The notes beneath the pieces were generated by a model. The model saw only the letters and a list, made by a program, of their open reading frames with translations, was not told the origin of the DNA and ran no database searches. Shown here piece after piece: positions 24,257-33,043 of a stretch of DNA of 64,000 nucleotides (positions are counted from its first letter, which is position 1; the number at the start of each line of letters is the position of its first letter). Origin of the DNA: Acrocarpospora pleiomorpha (GTDB lineage Bacteria > Actinomycetota > Actinomycetes > Streptosporangiales > Streptosporangiaceae); NCBI RefSeq assembly GCF_009687885.1, contig NZ_BLAF01000051.1:1-64000 (forward strand). Reading direction: 5' to 3'. The translations under genes and the position numbers were made by a program.

Positions 24257-26524
24257 ATGGCAGATCAGATGGTCTTGATGGCGCAGCAGTTCATTAACAA
24301 GGTCTACGGCTCGCTTGCCGGAATGCCCCATGTCGCGGAGGACGGGCAGACGGGCTGGGCCACCATGTACGCCCTGACCCGATGTCTCCAATACGAGCTC
24401 GGCATCACCTCTCTGTCCGACAACTTCGGGCCCACCACGCTCGCGACGCTCACGGCCCGGTACCCGTCGATCGACGGCTCCACCAGCGGTGCCAGCCGCA
24501 TCATCCGGATCATCCAGGCGGGCCTGTACTGCAAGGGTTACGACGGCGGGGACGTGGACACCTTCAACCTGCCCTCCGGGAACTACAACGGCCGCGTCGC
24601 GACGGCGGTACAGCAGCTGAAGTCGAACGCGGGCGTCGCCGATACCTTCCCGGGCGCCGCGATGGTCCCGAAGCTGTTCAAGGCACTGCTGACGATGGAC
24701 GCCTACGTCGTCGTGGGGAACGGCAGCGGGATCGTCCGGTCCATCCAGCAGTGGATGAACGCCAGCTACGTCCAGCGCGCCAACTTCTTCCTCATCCCCT
24801 GCGACGGCTTCTTCTCCCGCGATGTGCAGAAGGCGCTCATGCTGGCGGTGCAGTTCCAGATCGGCATGACCGACGCGCAGGCCACCGGCGTCTTCGGGCC
24901 GGGCACGCAGGCCGGGCTCCGCGCCAACACGCTGTCGGTCGGGTCGACCGGGCGCTGGGTCCAGCTGTTCTCCGCCGCGATGGTCTTCAACCAGCGCAGC
25001 GGTGCCACGTTCATCGACACCTTCACGTCGGACTTGTCGGGGCTCGTCAGCGAATTCCAGGACTTCGCGAAGCTCCCCGTCACCGGGAAGGGGGACTTCC
25101 AGACGTGGGCGTCCCTCCTCGTCTCCACCGGCGACGCGACCCGGCCGGGACAGGCGGTCGACTGCGTCACCGAGATCACCCCGGCCCGCGCGCAGACCCT
25201 GCGCGCGGCCGGCTACCAGGTGGTCGGCCGGTACCTGTCCAACGTCCCCCACACGTCCCTGAACAAGATGCTCCAGTTGGGCGAGCTCAGCACGATCGCC
25301 GGGAACGGGCTGCGCTGCTTCCCGATCTACCAGACCTTCGGTGACTCGGCGGGCTACTTCCGCGCCGATCAGGGGGCGTCCGACGCGCTGGCGGCGATCG
25401 ACCGCGCACGCTTCTACGGCTTCAAGGGGGGCACCCGCATCTACTTCGCCGTGGACTTCGACGCCCTGGACTACGAGGTGACCGAGCGGGTCATCCCGTA
25501 CTTCCGCGGGGTCAAGGACACGATGGATCAGTACGGCGGCGTCTACCGCATCGGCGTCTACGGCCCGCGCAACATCTGCTCGCGCGTGGCCGCCGCCGGG
25601 CTGACCTCGGCGAGCTTCGTTTCGGACATGTCCACCGGTTACTCCGGCAACCTTGGGTATCCGCTGCCGCAGGACTGGGCGTTCGACCAGATCGCCACGA
25701 TCACGATCGGCTCCGGGGACGGGCGCATCGAGATCGACAACAACATCGTGTCGGGTCGCGACTGGGGGCAGAACACCTTCGACGAGGGCCAGTGGACCAA
25801 CGGGCAGGACTACGGCTTCGACTACGCGCTCATGCCCGCGCTGCTGGCGGACATGCAGCAGTACCTGGAGTCCCAGGGCATTCCCGAGCGTGGCGGCGGC
25901 ATTCTCGAGAACATCGGGGAGATCTACTCGACGACCGAGGCGCTCAACCTGGCGATGAGCTACGACGCGCTCACGACCGGCCTCGCCCGGGCGCTACGGA
26001 TGCGCAAGGCGCTCATCACCGTGCCGATCTTCTGGGAGATCCGCAAGCGTACGGTCCTCGACGGGCTGGCCGACGACGGCGTCATTCAGTACCACACGGG
26101 CCACGACTGGGATCCCACGGACCAGTGGATCAAGCGTGACGGCAGCACGGGTCTCGGACAGATCTTCGCGTACGTCGCGATCAACGCCCGGAACTACTGC
26201 ATTCAGCAGGGGATCATCACCGGTGAGCTTAAGGACATCAGCCGCGACGCGCACATCTGGGAGATCTGGCAGAAGCTGCGCAACGACGCGTACTTCAACA
26301 TCAGCACGGCAGCGCATGTGCTGATCCACGCGGCGACCGACATCCGCAAGTACGAAAGCGACCCGCCGATCCAGATCCCCCGGCCGTCGCTCGACTACTC
26401 CGACGAGTTCACGCGCCTGCTGCTGGCGCGCTACCAGGGGTTCGGCGACACAGTCGACGCGCACAGCTACCTCAAGCTCGGGGTGTACCGGGTGTTTGAG
26501 AAGTATTTCGCGCAGTTGCGCTGA
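24257..26524 (+). CDS. DUF1906 glycoside-hydrolase-like protein with N-terminal repeats
   Basis: 755 residues with GAGAGGAG before the ATG. Residues 1-145 and 146-295 look like two divergent copies of a peptidoglycan-binding-like module (each with Trp/Arg-rich helices and an FG-P motif). Residues about 300-505 are a DUF1906 domain (AVDCVTEITPARAQTLRAAGY, GTRIYFAVDFDALDYEV, RIGVYGPRN), a TIM-barrel related to Rv2525c and cell-wall hydrolases. The C-terminal 250 residues are unrecognised. No Sec or Tat signal is visible, unlike the neighbours, so export would need another route or follow lysis. A cell-wall role is inferred. Confidence 0.82.
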   Translation: MADQMVLMAQQFINKVYGSLAGMPHVAEDGQTGWATMYALTRCLQYELGITSLSDNFGPTTLATLTARYPSIDGSTSGASRIIRIIQAGLYCKGYDGGDVDTFNLPSGNYNGRVATAVQQLKSNAGVADTFPGAAMVPKLFKALLTMDAYVVVGNGSGIVRSIQQWMNASYVQRANFFLIPCDGFFSRDVQKALMLAVQFQIGMTDAQATGVFGPGTQAGLRANTLSVGSTGRWVQLFSAAMVFNQRSGATFIDTFTSDLSGLVSEFQDFAKLPVTGKGDFQTWASLLVSTGDATRPGQAVDCVTEITPARAQTLRAAGYQVVGRYLSNVPHTSLNKMLQLGELSTIAGNGLRCFPIYQTFGDSAGYFRADQGASDALAAIDRARFYGFKGGTRIYFAVDFDALDYEVTERVIPYFRGVKDTMDQYGGVYRIGVYGPRNICSRVAAAGLTSASFVSDMSTGYSGNLGYPLPQDWAFDQIATITIGSGDGRIEIDNNIVSGRDWGQNTFDEGQWTNGQDYGFDYALMPALLADMQQYLESQGIPERGGGILENIGEIYSTTEALNLAMSYDALTTGLARALRMRKALITVPIFWEIRKRTVLDGLADDGVIQYHTGHDWDPTDQWIKRDGSTGLGQIFAYVAINARNYCIQQGIITGELKDISRDAHIWEIWQKLRNDAYFNISTAAHVLIHAATDIRKYESDPPIQIPRPSLDYSDEFTRLLLARYQGFGDTVDAHSYLKLGVYRVFEKYFAQLR

Positions 26525-26581
26525 CACCTCTCCGATTCCCCAGGGAAACCGCGAAGAACGCTTCAGATGGGAAGGGTTAGC

Positions 26582-27265
26582 ATGGTTTCGTCACGGCGCG
26601 CATTCCTGCGATCTGCGGCCGGCATCGCCATCGTTTCAGGTACGGGCGCGATCTTCGCGCAGCCTTCTATCGCAAGCTCCGACAATCCCGCCATCCCCAG
26701 CGAAGATCGCGTCTCCAAGGCGCGACGTGCCCACGCCGAGATCGTGCCCGGCGCGAAGTCTCCGAACGGCTGGTTGATCAACACCGCCGCCAATGCCGGA
26801 GGCAGCGTGTGGACGCGTCCTGTGCCTGGCACGGGATTCGAAATCGACGTGGCCATAGGGCATGTCGAAGTAATCCTGGTCCATGTCGTCCGGAGATTCC
26901 ACTACGAGATCGACACCCTGCGCCCAGGCGAGGTCATTGGCTTCAAAAGTCCCGACAAAGTTAAAAGGCGTGAACTCAACCACGCCTCCGGCACCGCGAT
27001 AGACATTCGCGCCGGCCATTATCCACCTGGCGTCAGAAACGGATTCTATCCACACGAGGCCGCCGTCATCCGCGATATCCTTGCCGAGTGTGAGGGTGTC
27101 GTGCAGTGGGGTGGCGATTTCTCCGCTCCGGACGAGGCACATTTCGAGATCGGCGTCCCGCCCACCGACGAGCGAGTGCGGAAAGTCGCCCAAAAGATTC
27201 GCGGTTGGAACAACATCCCCGGCGCAGGCGCCGGAGTCATCCGAGAGCTCAAGGTGACCAACTGA
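26582..27265 (+). CDS. Tat-exported M15-family D,D-carboxypeptidase-like protein
   Basis: 227 residues from the ATG at 26582 (GGGAAGGG upstream). The N-terminus has a twin-arginine signal (SSRRAFLRSAAGIAIVSG). The C-terminal half carries the zinc-site signature of M15 / VanY-type peptidases: ELNHASGTAIDIRAG (His and Asp ligands), then WGGDFSAPDEAHFEIG with the catalytic acid and the third histidine. Such enzymes trim D-Ala-D-Ala ends or crosslinks of peptidoglycan, outside the membrane. It follows the DUF1906 gene by 57 bases, same strand. Confidence 0.82.
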   Translation: MVSSRRAFLRSAAGIAIVSGTGAIFAQPSIASSDNPAIPSEDRVSKARRAHAEIVPGAKSPNGWLINTAANAGGSVWTRPVPGTGFEIDVAIGHVEVILVHVVRRFHYEIDTLRPGEVIGFKSPDKVKRRELNHASGTAIDIRAGHYPPGVRNGFYPHEAAVIRDILAECEGVVQWGGDFSAPDEAHFEIGVPPTDERVRKVAQKIRGWNNIPGAGAGVIRELKVTN

Positions 27266-27301
27266 GTAGTGCGGGCGTCTCTGTCGCGAGAGGAGGAGCG
27301 C

Positions 27302-27790
27302 GTGACCTGGTTCAAACCCCGAGGCGGGCTGGACCGTACCTTCCAGATCAGCATCATCCTCAAAGGGCTCGACGGGATCATCGAACTCGTTGGCGGGCTC
27401 CTTCTCCTCGTGGCCACCCCCGCCACGATCAACCACATCCTCGCCGCGCTGACCCGCCACGAACTGTCCGAAGACCCCCACGACTTCGTCGCCACCCACC
27501 TGCTGCGGATGGGCCACGGGCTGACCGGCGCGTCCGTCGGGTTCGCCGCCGTCTATCTCCTCCTGCACGGCATCGTCAAAGTCATCCTGGTGACGGCGCT
27601 GTTGCGTAATCGGCTGTGGGCCTACCCATGGATGGTCGCGTTCCTGCTCGTCTTCATCGTCTATCAGCTCTATCGCATCAGCCTCGCCCCGGCCGGCTGG
27701 CTCATCGCGCTGACCATCTTCGACCTGCTCGTGGCCTGGCTGACCTGGCGCGAATGGCACCGCCAACGGCTCACCGCCCGCACCGGCTGA
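27302..27790 (+). CDS. DUF2127 integral membrane protein
   Basis: 162 residues from the GTG at 27302, preceded by AGGAGG. Four hydrophobic segments: about 18-38, 75-95, 100-122 and 125-147. The pattern LDRTFQISIILKGLDGIIELVGG with HGIVKVILVTALLRNRLWAYP is the DUF2127 signature. These small membrane proteins have no known function. It is the last gene of the envelope group and convergent with the FAD oxidase, 22 bases away. Confidence 0.82.
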   Translation: MTWFKPRGGLDRTFQISIILKGLDGIIELVGGLLLLVATPATINHILAALTRHELSEDPHDFVATHLLRMGHGLTGASVGFAAVYLLLHGIVKVILVTALLRNRLWAYPWMVAFLLVFIVYQLYRISLAPAGWLIALTIFDLLVAWLTWREWHRQRLTARTG

Positions 27791-27812
27791 GCCGAGCCCG
27801 CGGGTGGGTGCC

Positions 27813-29009
27813 TCACAGCGGGATTCGGTGGCCGGTCCGGAACAGATCGGCCGGGTCATAGGCACGTTTCACGTCGATGAGCCGGTTGTAGTCGTCACGG
27901 GTGTACGCGTCGGCCGTCCGGCTCGTGTCGGAGAGAAAGTTGAGAAAAACGCCCCCGCCCGCGTACGGCGCGAGCGTCTCGGCCACGCCGGGCAGTTGGG
28001 CATCCACGATGACGGAGAACCGGGTGTCGCGGTGGCTCACCGGGCCGCCGGGCTTGGCCAGCGCGCCACCCCAGTGACGCACCTCCACGGTGGCCTCCCG
28101 GCCGGCCCTGACCAGGGTGTCTATGGTGGCGTCCGGCAGCGAGGGGAAGAGGTCGAGGTGGCGGGCGGCGGTGCCGCCCATCGCGGCCTGGCCGAACGGC
28201 ATGGGGGCCATGGTGTCGGTGATCGCCGTCGCCCACAGAGGGCGCAGCAGGTCGGTGGGTCCCGCGCACATGGCCTTGATCGTCAGAGACTGAGGGGTCA
28301 GCACGAGGGCCGTGCTCACCTCGTCCGGGGCGGTCGCGCACCAGTCGCGGTAGAACGCCAGGGTTTCGGCCGCCCGCTCGACCGGGAACGTCGCCGCCCC
28401 CGCGTACACCACGGGCACCGGATACAACCGGAACTCCAGCGCGGTGACCACCCCGAAGCCACCGCCACCCCCGCGAAGCGCCCAGAACAGGTCGGCGTGG
28501 TGGTCCGGGTCGGCCGTGATCATTCGCCCCTCCGAGGTGACGATCTCGGCGCGGAGCACGCTGTCGGCGGCGAAGCCGTACCGGCGGGAAAGCCAGCCGA
28601 GGCCACCACCGAGGGTGTAACCGATCACGCCGACATCGGGGTGCGACCCCGCCAGCGGCACCAGCCCGTACGGCGCGGCGGAGGCGATCACCTGACCCCA
28701 GCGCGCCCCCGGGCCGACCCGAGCGGTCCGGCGCTCCGGATCGATGGTGACCGAGCTCATGTTGGACGTTCTGAGCAGCAGCACCCGCTCGTCGCAGGCG
28801 ACATGGGTGCCGTGCCCGGTGGCCCGCACGGTCAGGGCCAGATCGAGTTCCCGGGCCACGCGCACGGCGGCCACCACGTCCTCCGCCTCCCGGGCCTCGG
28901 CGACCAGGGCCGGCCGCGGGTCCAGGTCCGGGTTGAGCGTCCTGCGCGCCTCGTCATAGCCGGGGTCGCCAGGTCCGAGATAGCCGTGCCGTTCCATCAA
29001 CTGGGACAT
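27813..29009 (-). CDS. FAD-binding (BBE-type) oxidoreductase
   Basis: 398 residues from the ATG at 29009, chosen because GGAGAG precedes it; an upstream ATG would add seven. An FAD_binding_4 domain (RATGHGTH near the start, IGYTLGGGLGWLSRRYG) is followed by substrate-domain sequence and a BBE C-terminal motif (YDPADLFRTGHRIPL). The His of the ATGHGTH loop is the expected covalent FAD attachment site. The second, cysteinyl attachment site of bicovalent members is replaced by SHPDVG, so single attachment is likely. Members oxidise sugars, alcohols or polyketides with oxygen; the substrate is unknown. Confidence 0.87.
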   Translation of the reverse strand: MSQLMERHGYLGPGDPGYDEARRTLNPDLDPRPALVAEAREAEDVVAAVRVARELDLALTVRATGHGTHVACDERVLLLRTSNMSSVTIDPERRTARVGPGARWGQVIASAAPYGLVPLAGSHPDVGVIGYTLGGGLGWLSRRYGFAADSVLRAEIVTSEGRMITADPDHHADLFWALRGGGGGFGVVTALEFRLYPVPVVYAGAATFPVERAAETLAFYRDWCATAPDEVSTALVLTPQSLTIKAMCAGPTDLLRPLWATAITDTMAPMPFGQAAMGGTAARHLDLFPSLPDATIDTLVRAGREATVEVRHWGGALAKPGGPVSHRDTRFSVIVDAQLPGVAETLAPYAGGGVFLNFLSDTSRTADAYTRDDYNRLIDVKRAYDPADLFRTGHRIPL

Positions 29010-29185
29010 TTCGCGTCTCTCCATATCCATGCGACGAACCAGATCCGGCGCATGCGACAGAGTTAGACAGATCGGTACGACAAAATCGCGAGACCAGATC
29101 TTCCAGCCGGTGCGGTGCTGCGCCTTGAACAGGTCCCACAGTGCCGAGAGCGACTTACCGACTTCTTCCGCTCCGCTTTCCGTCC

Positions 29186-29404
29186 TTATTCGGTCGACGC
29201 AGGAAAGCGGTCAGCGCGGGTCGTCGTCCCGAGTTTCGCCGTGATGGCGGACAGGTAGTTCCGGACCGTACCGGGTGAGAGGAACACGGCCCGCGCGACA
29301 TCTCTGATAGGTGTGTCCGGCCCCGCCGCGGCGAGGACTTCCGTCTCCCGGTCGGTGAGTGGCGACGGCGCGGCACTCACCGCGTCGGCGGCGAGGAGCG
29401 GGAC
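29186..29404 (-). pseudogene. NarL-family response regulator, C-terminal remnant
   Basis: The minus strand reads VPLLAADAVSAAPSPLTDRE and then a LuxR/NarL helix-turn-helix with VARAVFLSPGTVRNYLSA. This is the end of a DesR-like response regulator. The receiver domain is absent: an in-frame TGA lies seven codons before the recognisable part. After LGTTTRAD the C-terminus diverges from the family, suggesting a frameshift. A 65-codon protein from GTG 29380 is possible but would lack a receiver. Confidence 0.65.
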
Positions 29405-29582
29405 GTATGATCAGCACGCCAGAACACGCCACAGAGTGGTGTCATCGACGAAGCTCCCTCAAGCCTTCCCCTGCCTGTCGGCGCACCCTCTTGGTTCTGC
29501 CGTGTGCGGCCATGATCTCCAGCACCGCCCAGTCCTTAATCCCGACTCTCCGCCGACCTCGCTCGATCATGACAAAGTGCGA

Positions 29583-29972
29583 CTAGGCCGGGGTCACGAT
29601 CTGGATCAGGTTTCCGCAGGTGTCGTCGAAGACCGCCATGGTCACCGGGCCTGCCTCCATCGGCTCCTGCGTGAACGTCACGCCCAGCCCGCGCAGCCGT
29701 TCGTACTCCGCCTGCACGTTCGCGACCTGGAACGAGGTGGCCGGAATGCCGTCGGCGACCAGCCCCTTCTTGTACGGCCCGACCACGGGGTGCCCGTCCG
29801 GCTCCAGCAGCAGTTCCGTGCCCTCGAGGTCCTCCGGTGAGACGACCGTCAGCCACCGGGCGTCGCCGCCCACCGGGATGTCGTGCTTCTTGGTGAAGCC
29901 GAGCACGTCGGTGTAGAACTCGAGGGCCTTCTGCTGGTCGTCCACGAACACGCTGGTGACGTAGATCTTCAC
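29583..29972 (-). CDS. VOC-family (glyoxalase-like) protein
   Basis: 129 residues from the GTG at 29972, which overlaps the stop of the ArsR gene (GTGA), giving tight coupling. Two beta-alpha-beta-beta-beta halves of the vicinal-oxygen-chelate fold are visible: KIYVTSVFVDDQQKALEFYTDVLGF and FTQEPMEAGPVTMAVFDDTCGNLIQIVTP. Metal-binding Glu or His residues typical of glyoxalase I are only partly present. ArsR-VOC pairs are common in actinobacteria, where the VOC protein is usually a resistance or detoxification protein of unknown substrate. Confidence 0.87.
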   Translation of the reverse strand: MKIYVTSVFVDDQQKALEFYTDVLGFTKKHDIPVGGDARWLTVVSPEDLEGTELLLEPDGHPVVGPYKKGLVADGIPATSFQVANVQAEYERLRGLGVTFTQEPMEAGPVTMAVFDDTCGNLIQIVTPA

Positions 29973-30256
29973 GGTTCCTGTCCTTTCCTGGTGACCGGCC
30001 ACCGCTCGAAGATGGCGGCCAGGGGAGTGGTGTCGAGGTGGTGAAACTTGTACCGCCCCTGCTTGCGCGTCGTGATCAGCCCGGCCTCCTCCAGCACCGC
30101 CAGATGCTGGGATACGGCCTGCCGGGTCAGGCCCAACTGATGTCGACTCGTCAGGCGGACACAGATCTCGAACAGGGTCTGCCCGTCACGCTCGGTCAGC
30201 TCGTCGAGAATGGTCCGCCGAGTGGGGTCGGCGAGGGCCTTGAAGACATCGCCCAT
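29969..30256 (-). CDS. ArsR-family transcriptional regulator
   Basis: 95 residues, a minimal ArsR winged helix: VFKALADPTRRTILDELTERD, recognition helix TRQAVSQHLAVLEEAGLI, wing KQGRYKFHHLD. The metal-binding ELCVCD-type motif is absent, so the inducer is probably not a metal; this is the sub-group usually paired with VOC or SRPBCC proteins. It heads a two-gene operon with the VOC gene and has a near-consensus leaderless promoter that contains an inverted repeat in its spacer. Confidence 0.9.
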   Translation of the reverse strand: MGDVFKALADPTRRTILDELTERDGQTLFEICVRLTSRHQLGLTRQAVSQHLAVLEEAGLITTRKQGRYKFHHLDTTPLAAIFERWPVTRKGQEP

Positions 30257-30262
30257 GCGGGG

Positions 30263-30292
30263 ATGATAGGCAAGCCGTCACTTGCCTGTCAA
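30263..30292 (-). promoter_or_regulatory. Leaderless ArsR promoter with operator in the spacer
   Basis: On the minus strand, TTGACA (30292-30287) and TATCAT (30268-30263) are 18 bases apart. The predicted first transcribed base is at or next to the ATG (30256), so the mRNA is probably leaderless; no ribosome site exists. The inverted repeat AGGCAAG / CTTGCCT (30268-30274, 30281-30287) fills the spacer. Repressor bound there would block RNA polymerase, fitting autoregulation by the ArsR protein. Confidence 0.78.
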
Positions 30293-30324
30293 TGCGGAGG
30301 GGTGAGACACCACCCCGCCCCGCA
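30293..30324 (-). terminator. Interrupted hairpin downstream of the hydratase/decarboxylase gene
   Basis: GGGGTG (30299-30304) pairs with CACCCC (30311-30316), and the outer TGCGG (30293-30297) with CCGCA (30320-30324). It lies about 80 bases after the stop of the minus-strand catabolic gene and directly upstream of the ArsR promoter, where a terminator would insulate the ArsR operon. The 30325-30402 stretch shows nothing else. Confidence 0.45.
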
Positions 30325-30402
30325 GTGAAGGTTCCTGGGGATGAGTGCCTCCGGTCCACTTCTGGTTGAGCGCGCCACGCCAGCGGCGACATCGGGAACC
30401 GG

Positions 30403-31191
30403 TTAGTCGCAGGACACCGTGAGCGTGCCCAGGTGGGTGAACTCGGCGGTGATCGGGCGGCCCGGCTCCAACGGGACGGCATCGGTCATTCCGCCGGTGA
30501 GGACGATCCAGCCCTCCTCCAGGGCCAGCCCTCGCTCGGCGAGAGAGTTCGCGGCGAGCGCGAGGGCTCGCCCCGGGTGGCCCTGTACGGCCGCTCCCGT
30601 CGCGGTGTCCACCACCGCGCCCCCCACGCCGAGCACGCACGCCTCAAGCGCGAGGTCCAGCCCGGCGGGGTCCACTTCCATGTCTCCCACGACGAACCGG
30701 GCCGACGACGCGTTGTCGGCGACCACGTCGGCGAGGGTGAACCGGAAGTCGCGGTAGCGGCTGTCGATCACTTCGAGGCCCGCGGACACGCTCCGCACCG
30801 CGGCCATCGCGGAAGCGGGAGTGACCCCGGGGCCCGCCAACCGCCGCCCGAGCGTGAAGACGATCTCGGGCTCCACCCGCGGGTGGATGAGCCGCTCGAC
30901 CGGTACGAGCGCGCCGGCGTCGAGCGCCATGCCGTCGGTGAGCCAGCCGGTCAGCGGCGCGTCCACGCCCATTCGCCGCTGTTTGGCCCGCGAGGTGAGG
31001 CCGAGCTTGACGCCGACGATCTTCTCGCCGCCGGCCACTCTGGCCGCCACCAGCTCAGACTGCACCCGGTAGGCGGTGCCGAGGTCGAGGCCGGGCCAGT
31101 CCTCGGTGATGGGGTGGCGCGCGGACCGGGCCGACTCCGCCGCGCGCAGTGCCTCGGCAGCCCGATCGACCGTCCATATGTTCGCCGTCAT
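30403..31191 (-). CDS. 2-oxo-3-hexenedioate decarboxylase / 2-oxopent-4-enoate hydratase
   Basis: 262 residues from the ATG at 31191. This is the FAH-fold hydratase/decarboxylase family of meta-cleavage pathways: KIVGVKLGLTSRAKQRRMGVDAP, then RVEPEIVFTLGRRL with the acidic Mg2+ ligands, and GLEVIDSRYRDFRFTLADVVADNASSA. Homologues either decarboxylate 4-oxalocrotonate or hydrate 2-oxopent-4-enoate; sequence inspection does not decide, but the VDAPLTGWLTDGM segment and the tautomerase nearby favour the decarboxylase. No ribosome site; the start lies 53 bases from the centre of the island's shared operator, as for other leaderless members. Confidence 0.83.
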   Translation of the reverse strand: MTANIWTVDRAAEALRAAESARSARHPITEDWPGLDLGTAYRVQSELVAARVAGGEKIVGVKLGLTSRAKQRRMGVDAPLTGWLTDGMALDAGALVPVERLIHPRVEPEIVFTLGRRLAGPGVTPASAMAAVRSVSAGLEVIDSRYRDFRFTLADVVADNASSARFVVGDMEVDPAGLDLALEACVLGVGGAVVDTATGAAVQGHPGRALALAANSLAERGLALEEGWIVLTGGMTDAVPLEPGRPITAEFTHLGTLTVSCD

Positions 31192-31234
31192 GGTGGCCAA
31201 CCGTGGACCGCGCCGAGCACGACTTCCACCCGGG

Positions 31235-31253
31235 ATTCCCACACACCGGAAAT
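31235..31253. promoter_or_regulatory. Island operator copy 1 (decarboxylase / MHS transporter)
   Basis: ATTCCC-N7-GGAAAT between the divergent decarboxylase and transporter genes. Read on the minus strand it is ATTTCC-N7-GGGAAT followed after six bases by TGGAAG, a weak version of the TTGAG element found at the other copies. Its centre is 53 bases from the decarboxylase ATG. It is the least perfect copy but the spacer length is conserved. Confidence 0.6.
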
Positions 31254-31349
31254 CGGGTAGTTGCATCCGTCACCGCCGGTCCTACGGTCGCTCCAACCCG
31301 CCGTCGAGCCCGAGGCGGGGAGAGCACTCCAGGCTGGAGGAATTCGTCG

Positions 31350-33014
31350 ATGAACAAACAGGAATTCAAGGTCGTCGGCGCGTCGGCGGTCGGTACGGCG
31401 TTCGAGTGGTATGACTTCTTCCTCTACGGCGCACTCGTCCCCGTAATCGGCAGCAAGTTCTTCAGCGACTACAGTTCGGCGGCGCAGACCGTGTTCGCGC
31501 TGCTGACCTTCGCCGCCGGGTTCGTCGTCCGCCCGATCGGCGCGCTGGTGTTCGCACGGATCACCGACCTGGTCGGCCGGAAGATCGTGTTCTTGATGAC
31601 GCTGGTGCTGATGGGCGCCTCGACGGTCGTCGTCGGGCTGCTGCCCACCGCGGCCGAGATCGGCATCCTGGCCCCGATCCTGCTGGTGACCTGCCGCATC
31701 CTGCAGGGACTCGCGGTCAGTGGCGAGTTCGGCGCCGCGATCACCTACGTCTCCGAGTACGCCCCCGCCCGGCAGCGCGGATTCTTCGTCGGCTGGCTGA
31801 CGGGCACCACGGCGCTCGCTTTCAGCCTGTCGCTGGGCGTGCAACTGCTGGTGCAGGCCATCGTGGGCGCGGACGCCTTCGAGGAGTGGGGCTGGCGGGT
31901 GCCGTTCATCATCTCCGTCGTGCCGCTCGCGCTTTCGGTGTGGATCCGCAGCAAGCTGAACGAGAGCCCGCTGTTCCTGAAGATGAAGCAGGAGGGCACC
32001 CAGACCAAGGCGCCGCTGCGCGAGGCGTTCGGCTCGCGGGCGCGGGTGCGCATGGTGGCGATCGTGTTCGTGATGGCCGCGACGCAGTCGTTCATCGGCT
32101 ACCTGTCGACCGTGTACATGGTGACCACGATGAAGACCTACCTCAAGGCCGACTCCTTCACCGTCAACGCGATCTTCATGGTAATCATGCTGATCGGGTT
32201 CTTCCTGTGCGTTCTCGCCTGCTGGGTGTCCGACCGAATCGGGCGGCGGCCGGTGCTGTTCGCCGGGATCGGGCTGGCCGCGTTGCTCGCGTTCCCGATC
32301 ACCGGCGCCATCGTCTCGACCACGAACCCGGATCTCGCGCGGGCACGGGAGACGGTGTCGGTCACCATCCAGGCGGACCCGGCCGAGTGTTCCTTCCAGT
32401 TCAACCCCACGGGCACGGCCAAGTTCACCTCCGACTGCGACCAGGCGCGGAACGTGCTCCAGTCCCACTCGGTCTCCTTCGACCGGCAGGACGTCACCGG
32501 CCCCACCAGCGTCCTGGTGAACGACACCCAGGTCTCCGGCGGCCCGCAGATGGCGGACGACCTGCTGGCCGCGCTCAGGACGGCCGGGTACCCGGTCGAC
32601 GGATCCGGCGGCACGATCAAGATCACCGGTGTCGGGGACTTCTTCGACGGGCCCGTGCTCACCGTGGCGCTGCTGCTTCTCGCGCTGGTCGCGTTCGCGC
32701 AGATGGCCCAGGGACCGGCCGCGACGGCGATGGCGGAGGTGTTCCCGACCCGCGTCCGGGCGACCGCGCTCTCGATCCCCTACCAGCTCGGCGTGGGTGT
32801 GTTCGGCGGGCTGCTGCCGGCGACGATGGTCGCGATCGGGGCCGAAGTGGGCAGTACCACCGCCGCCCTGTGGTATCCGGTCGGCGCCATGGCGCTGGGC
32901 CTGCTGATCCTGGTGTTCACCCTGCCGGAGACCAAGGGAGTGGACCTCGCCGAGGTGCGCCTCGCCGGTGACACGGCTACAGATGGGAATCCCATCGTGC
33001 GCCAGGACGGCTGA
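31350..33014 (+). CDS. MHS-family MFS transporter with a large inserted loop
   Basis: 554 residues from the ATG at 31350 (CTGGAGG upstream). Typical metabolite:H+ symporter start (GASAVGTAFEWYDFFLYGAL) and the MFS loop motif (ARITDLVGRKIVFL). Twelve membrane segments are expected, but about 110 mostly polar residues interrupt them after VLFAGIGLAALLAFPITGAI, running from TTNPDLARARETVSV to VGDFFDGP. They include two cysteines (AECSF and TSDCDQ). Normal MHS proteins are about 430-450 residues. The insert probably forms an extracytoplasmic domain. Context suggests import of 3-hydroxyanthranilate or a related acid. Confidence 0.88.
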   Translation: MNKQEFKVVGASAVGTAFEWYDFFLYGALVPVIGSKFFSDYSSAAQTVFALLTFAAGFVVRPIGALVFARITDLVGRKIVFLMTLVLMGASTVVVGLLPTAAEIGILAPILLVTCRILQGLAVSGEFGAAITYVSEYAPARQRGFFVGWLTGTTALAFSLSLGVQLLVQAIVGADAFEEWGWRVPFIISVVPLALSVWIRSKLNESPLFLKMKQEGTQTKAPLREAFGSRARVRMVAIVFVMAATQSFIGYLSTVYMVTTMKTYLKADSFTVNAIFMVIMLIGFFLCVLACWVSDRIGRRPVLFAGIGLAALLAFPITGAIVSTTNPDLARARETVSVTIQADPAECSFQFNPTGTAKFTSDCDQARNVLQSHSVSFDRQDVTGPTSVLVNDTQVSGGPQMADDLLAALRTAGYPVDGSGGTIKITGVGDFFDGPVLTVALLLLALVAFAQMAQGPAATAMAEVFPTRVRATALSIPYQLGVGVFGGLLPATMVAIGAEVGSTTAALWYPVGAMALGLLILVFTLPETKGVDLAEVRLAGDTATDGNPIVRQDG

Positions 33015-33043
33015 CCGTCGTATCCATCCAGAAAGGAAGCTCA

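Noticed and set aside
24257..26524. DUF1906 protein as cargo of a contractile injection system
   Set aside because: Lack of a signal peptide suggested it, but no sheath, tube, baseplate or AAA ATPase genes of such a system are in the window.
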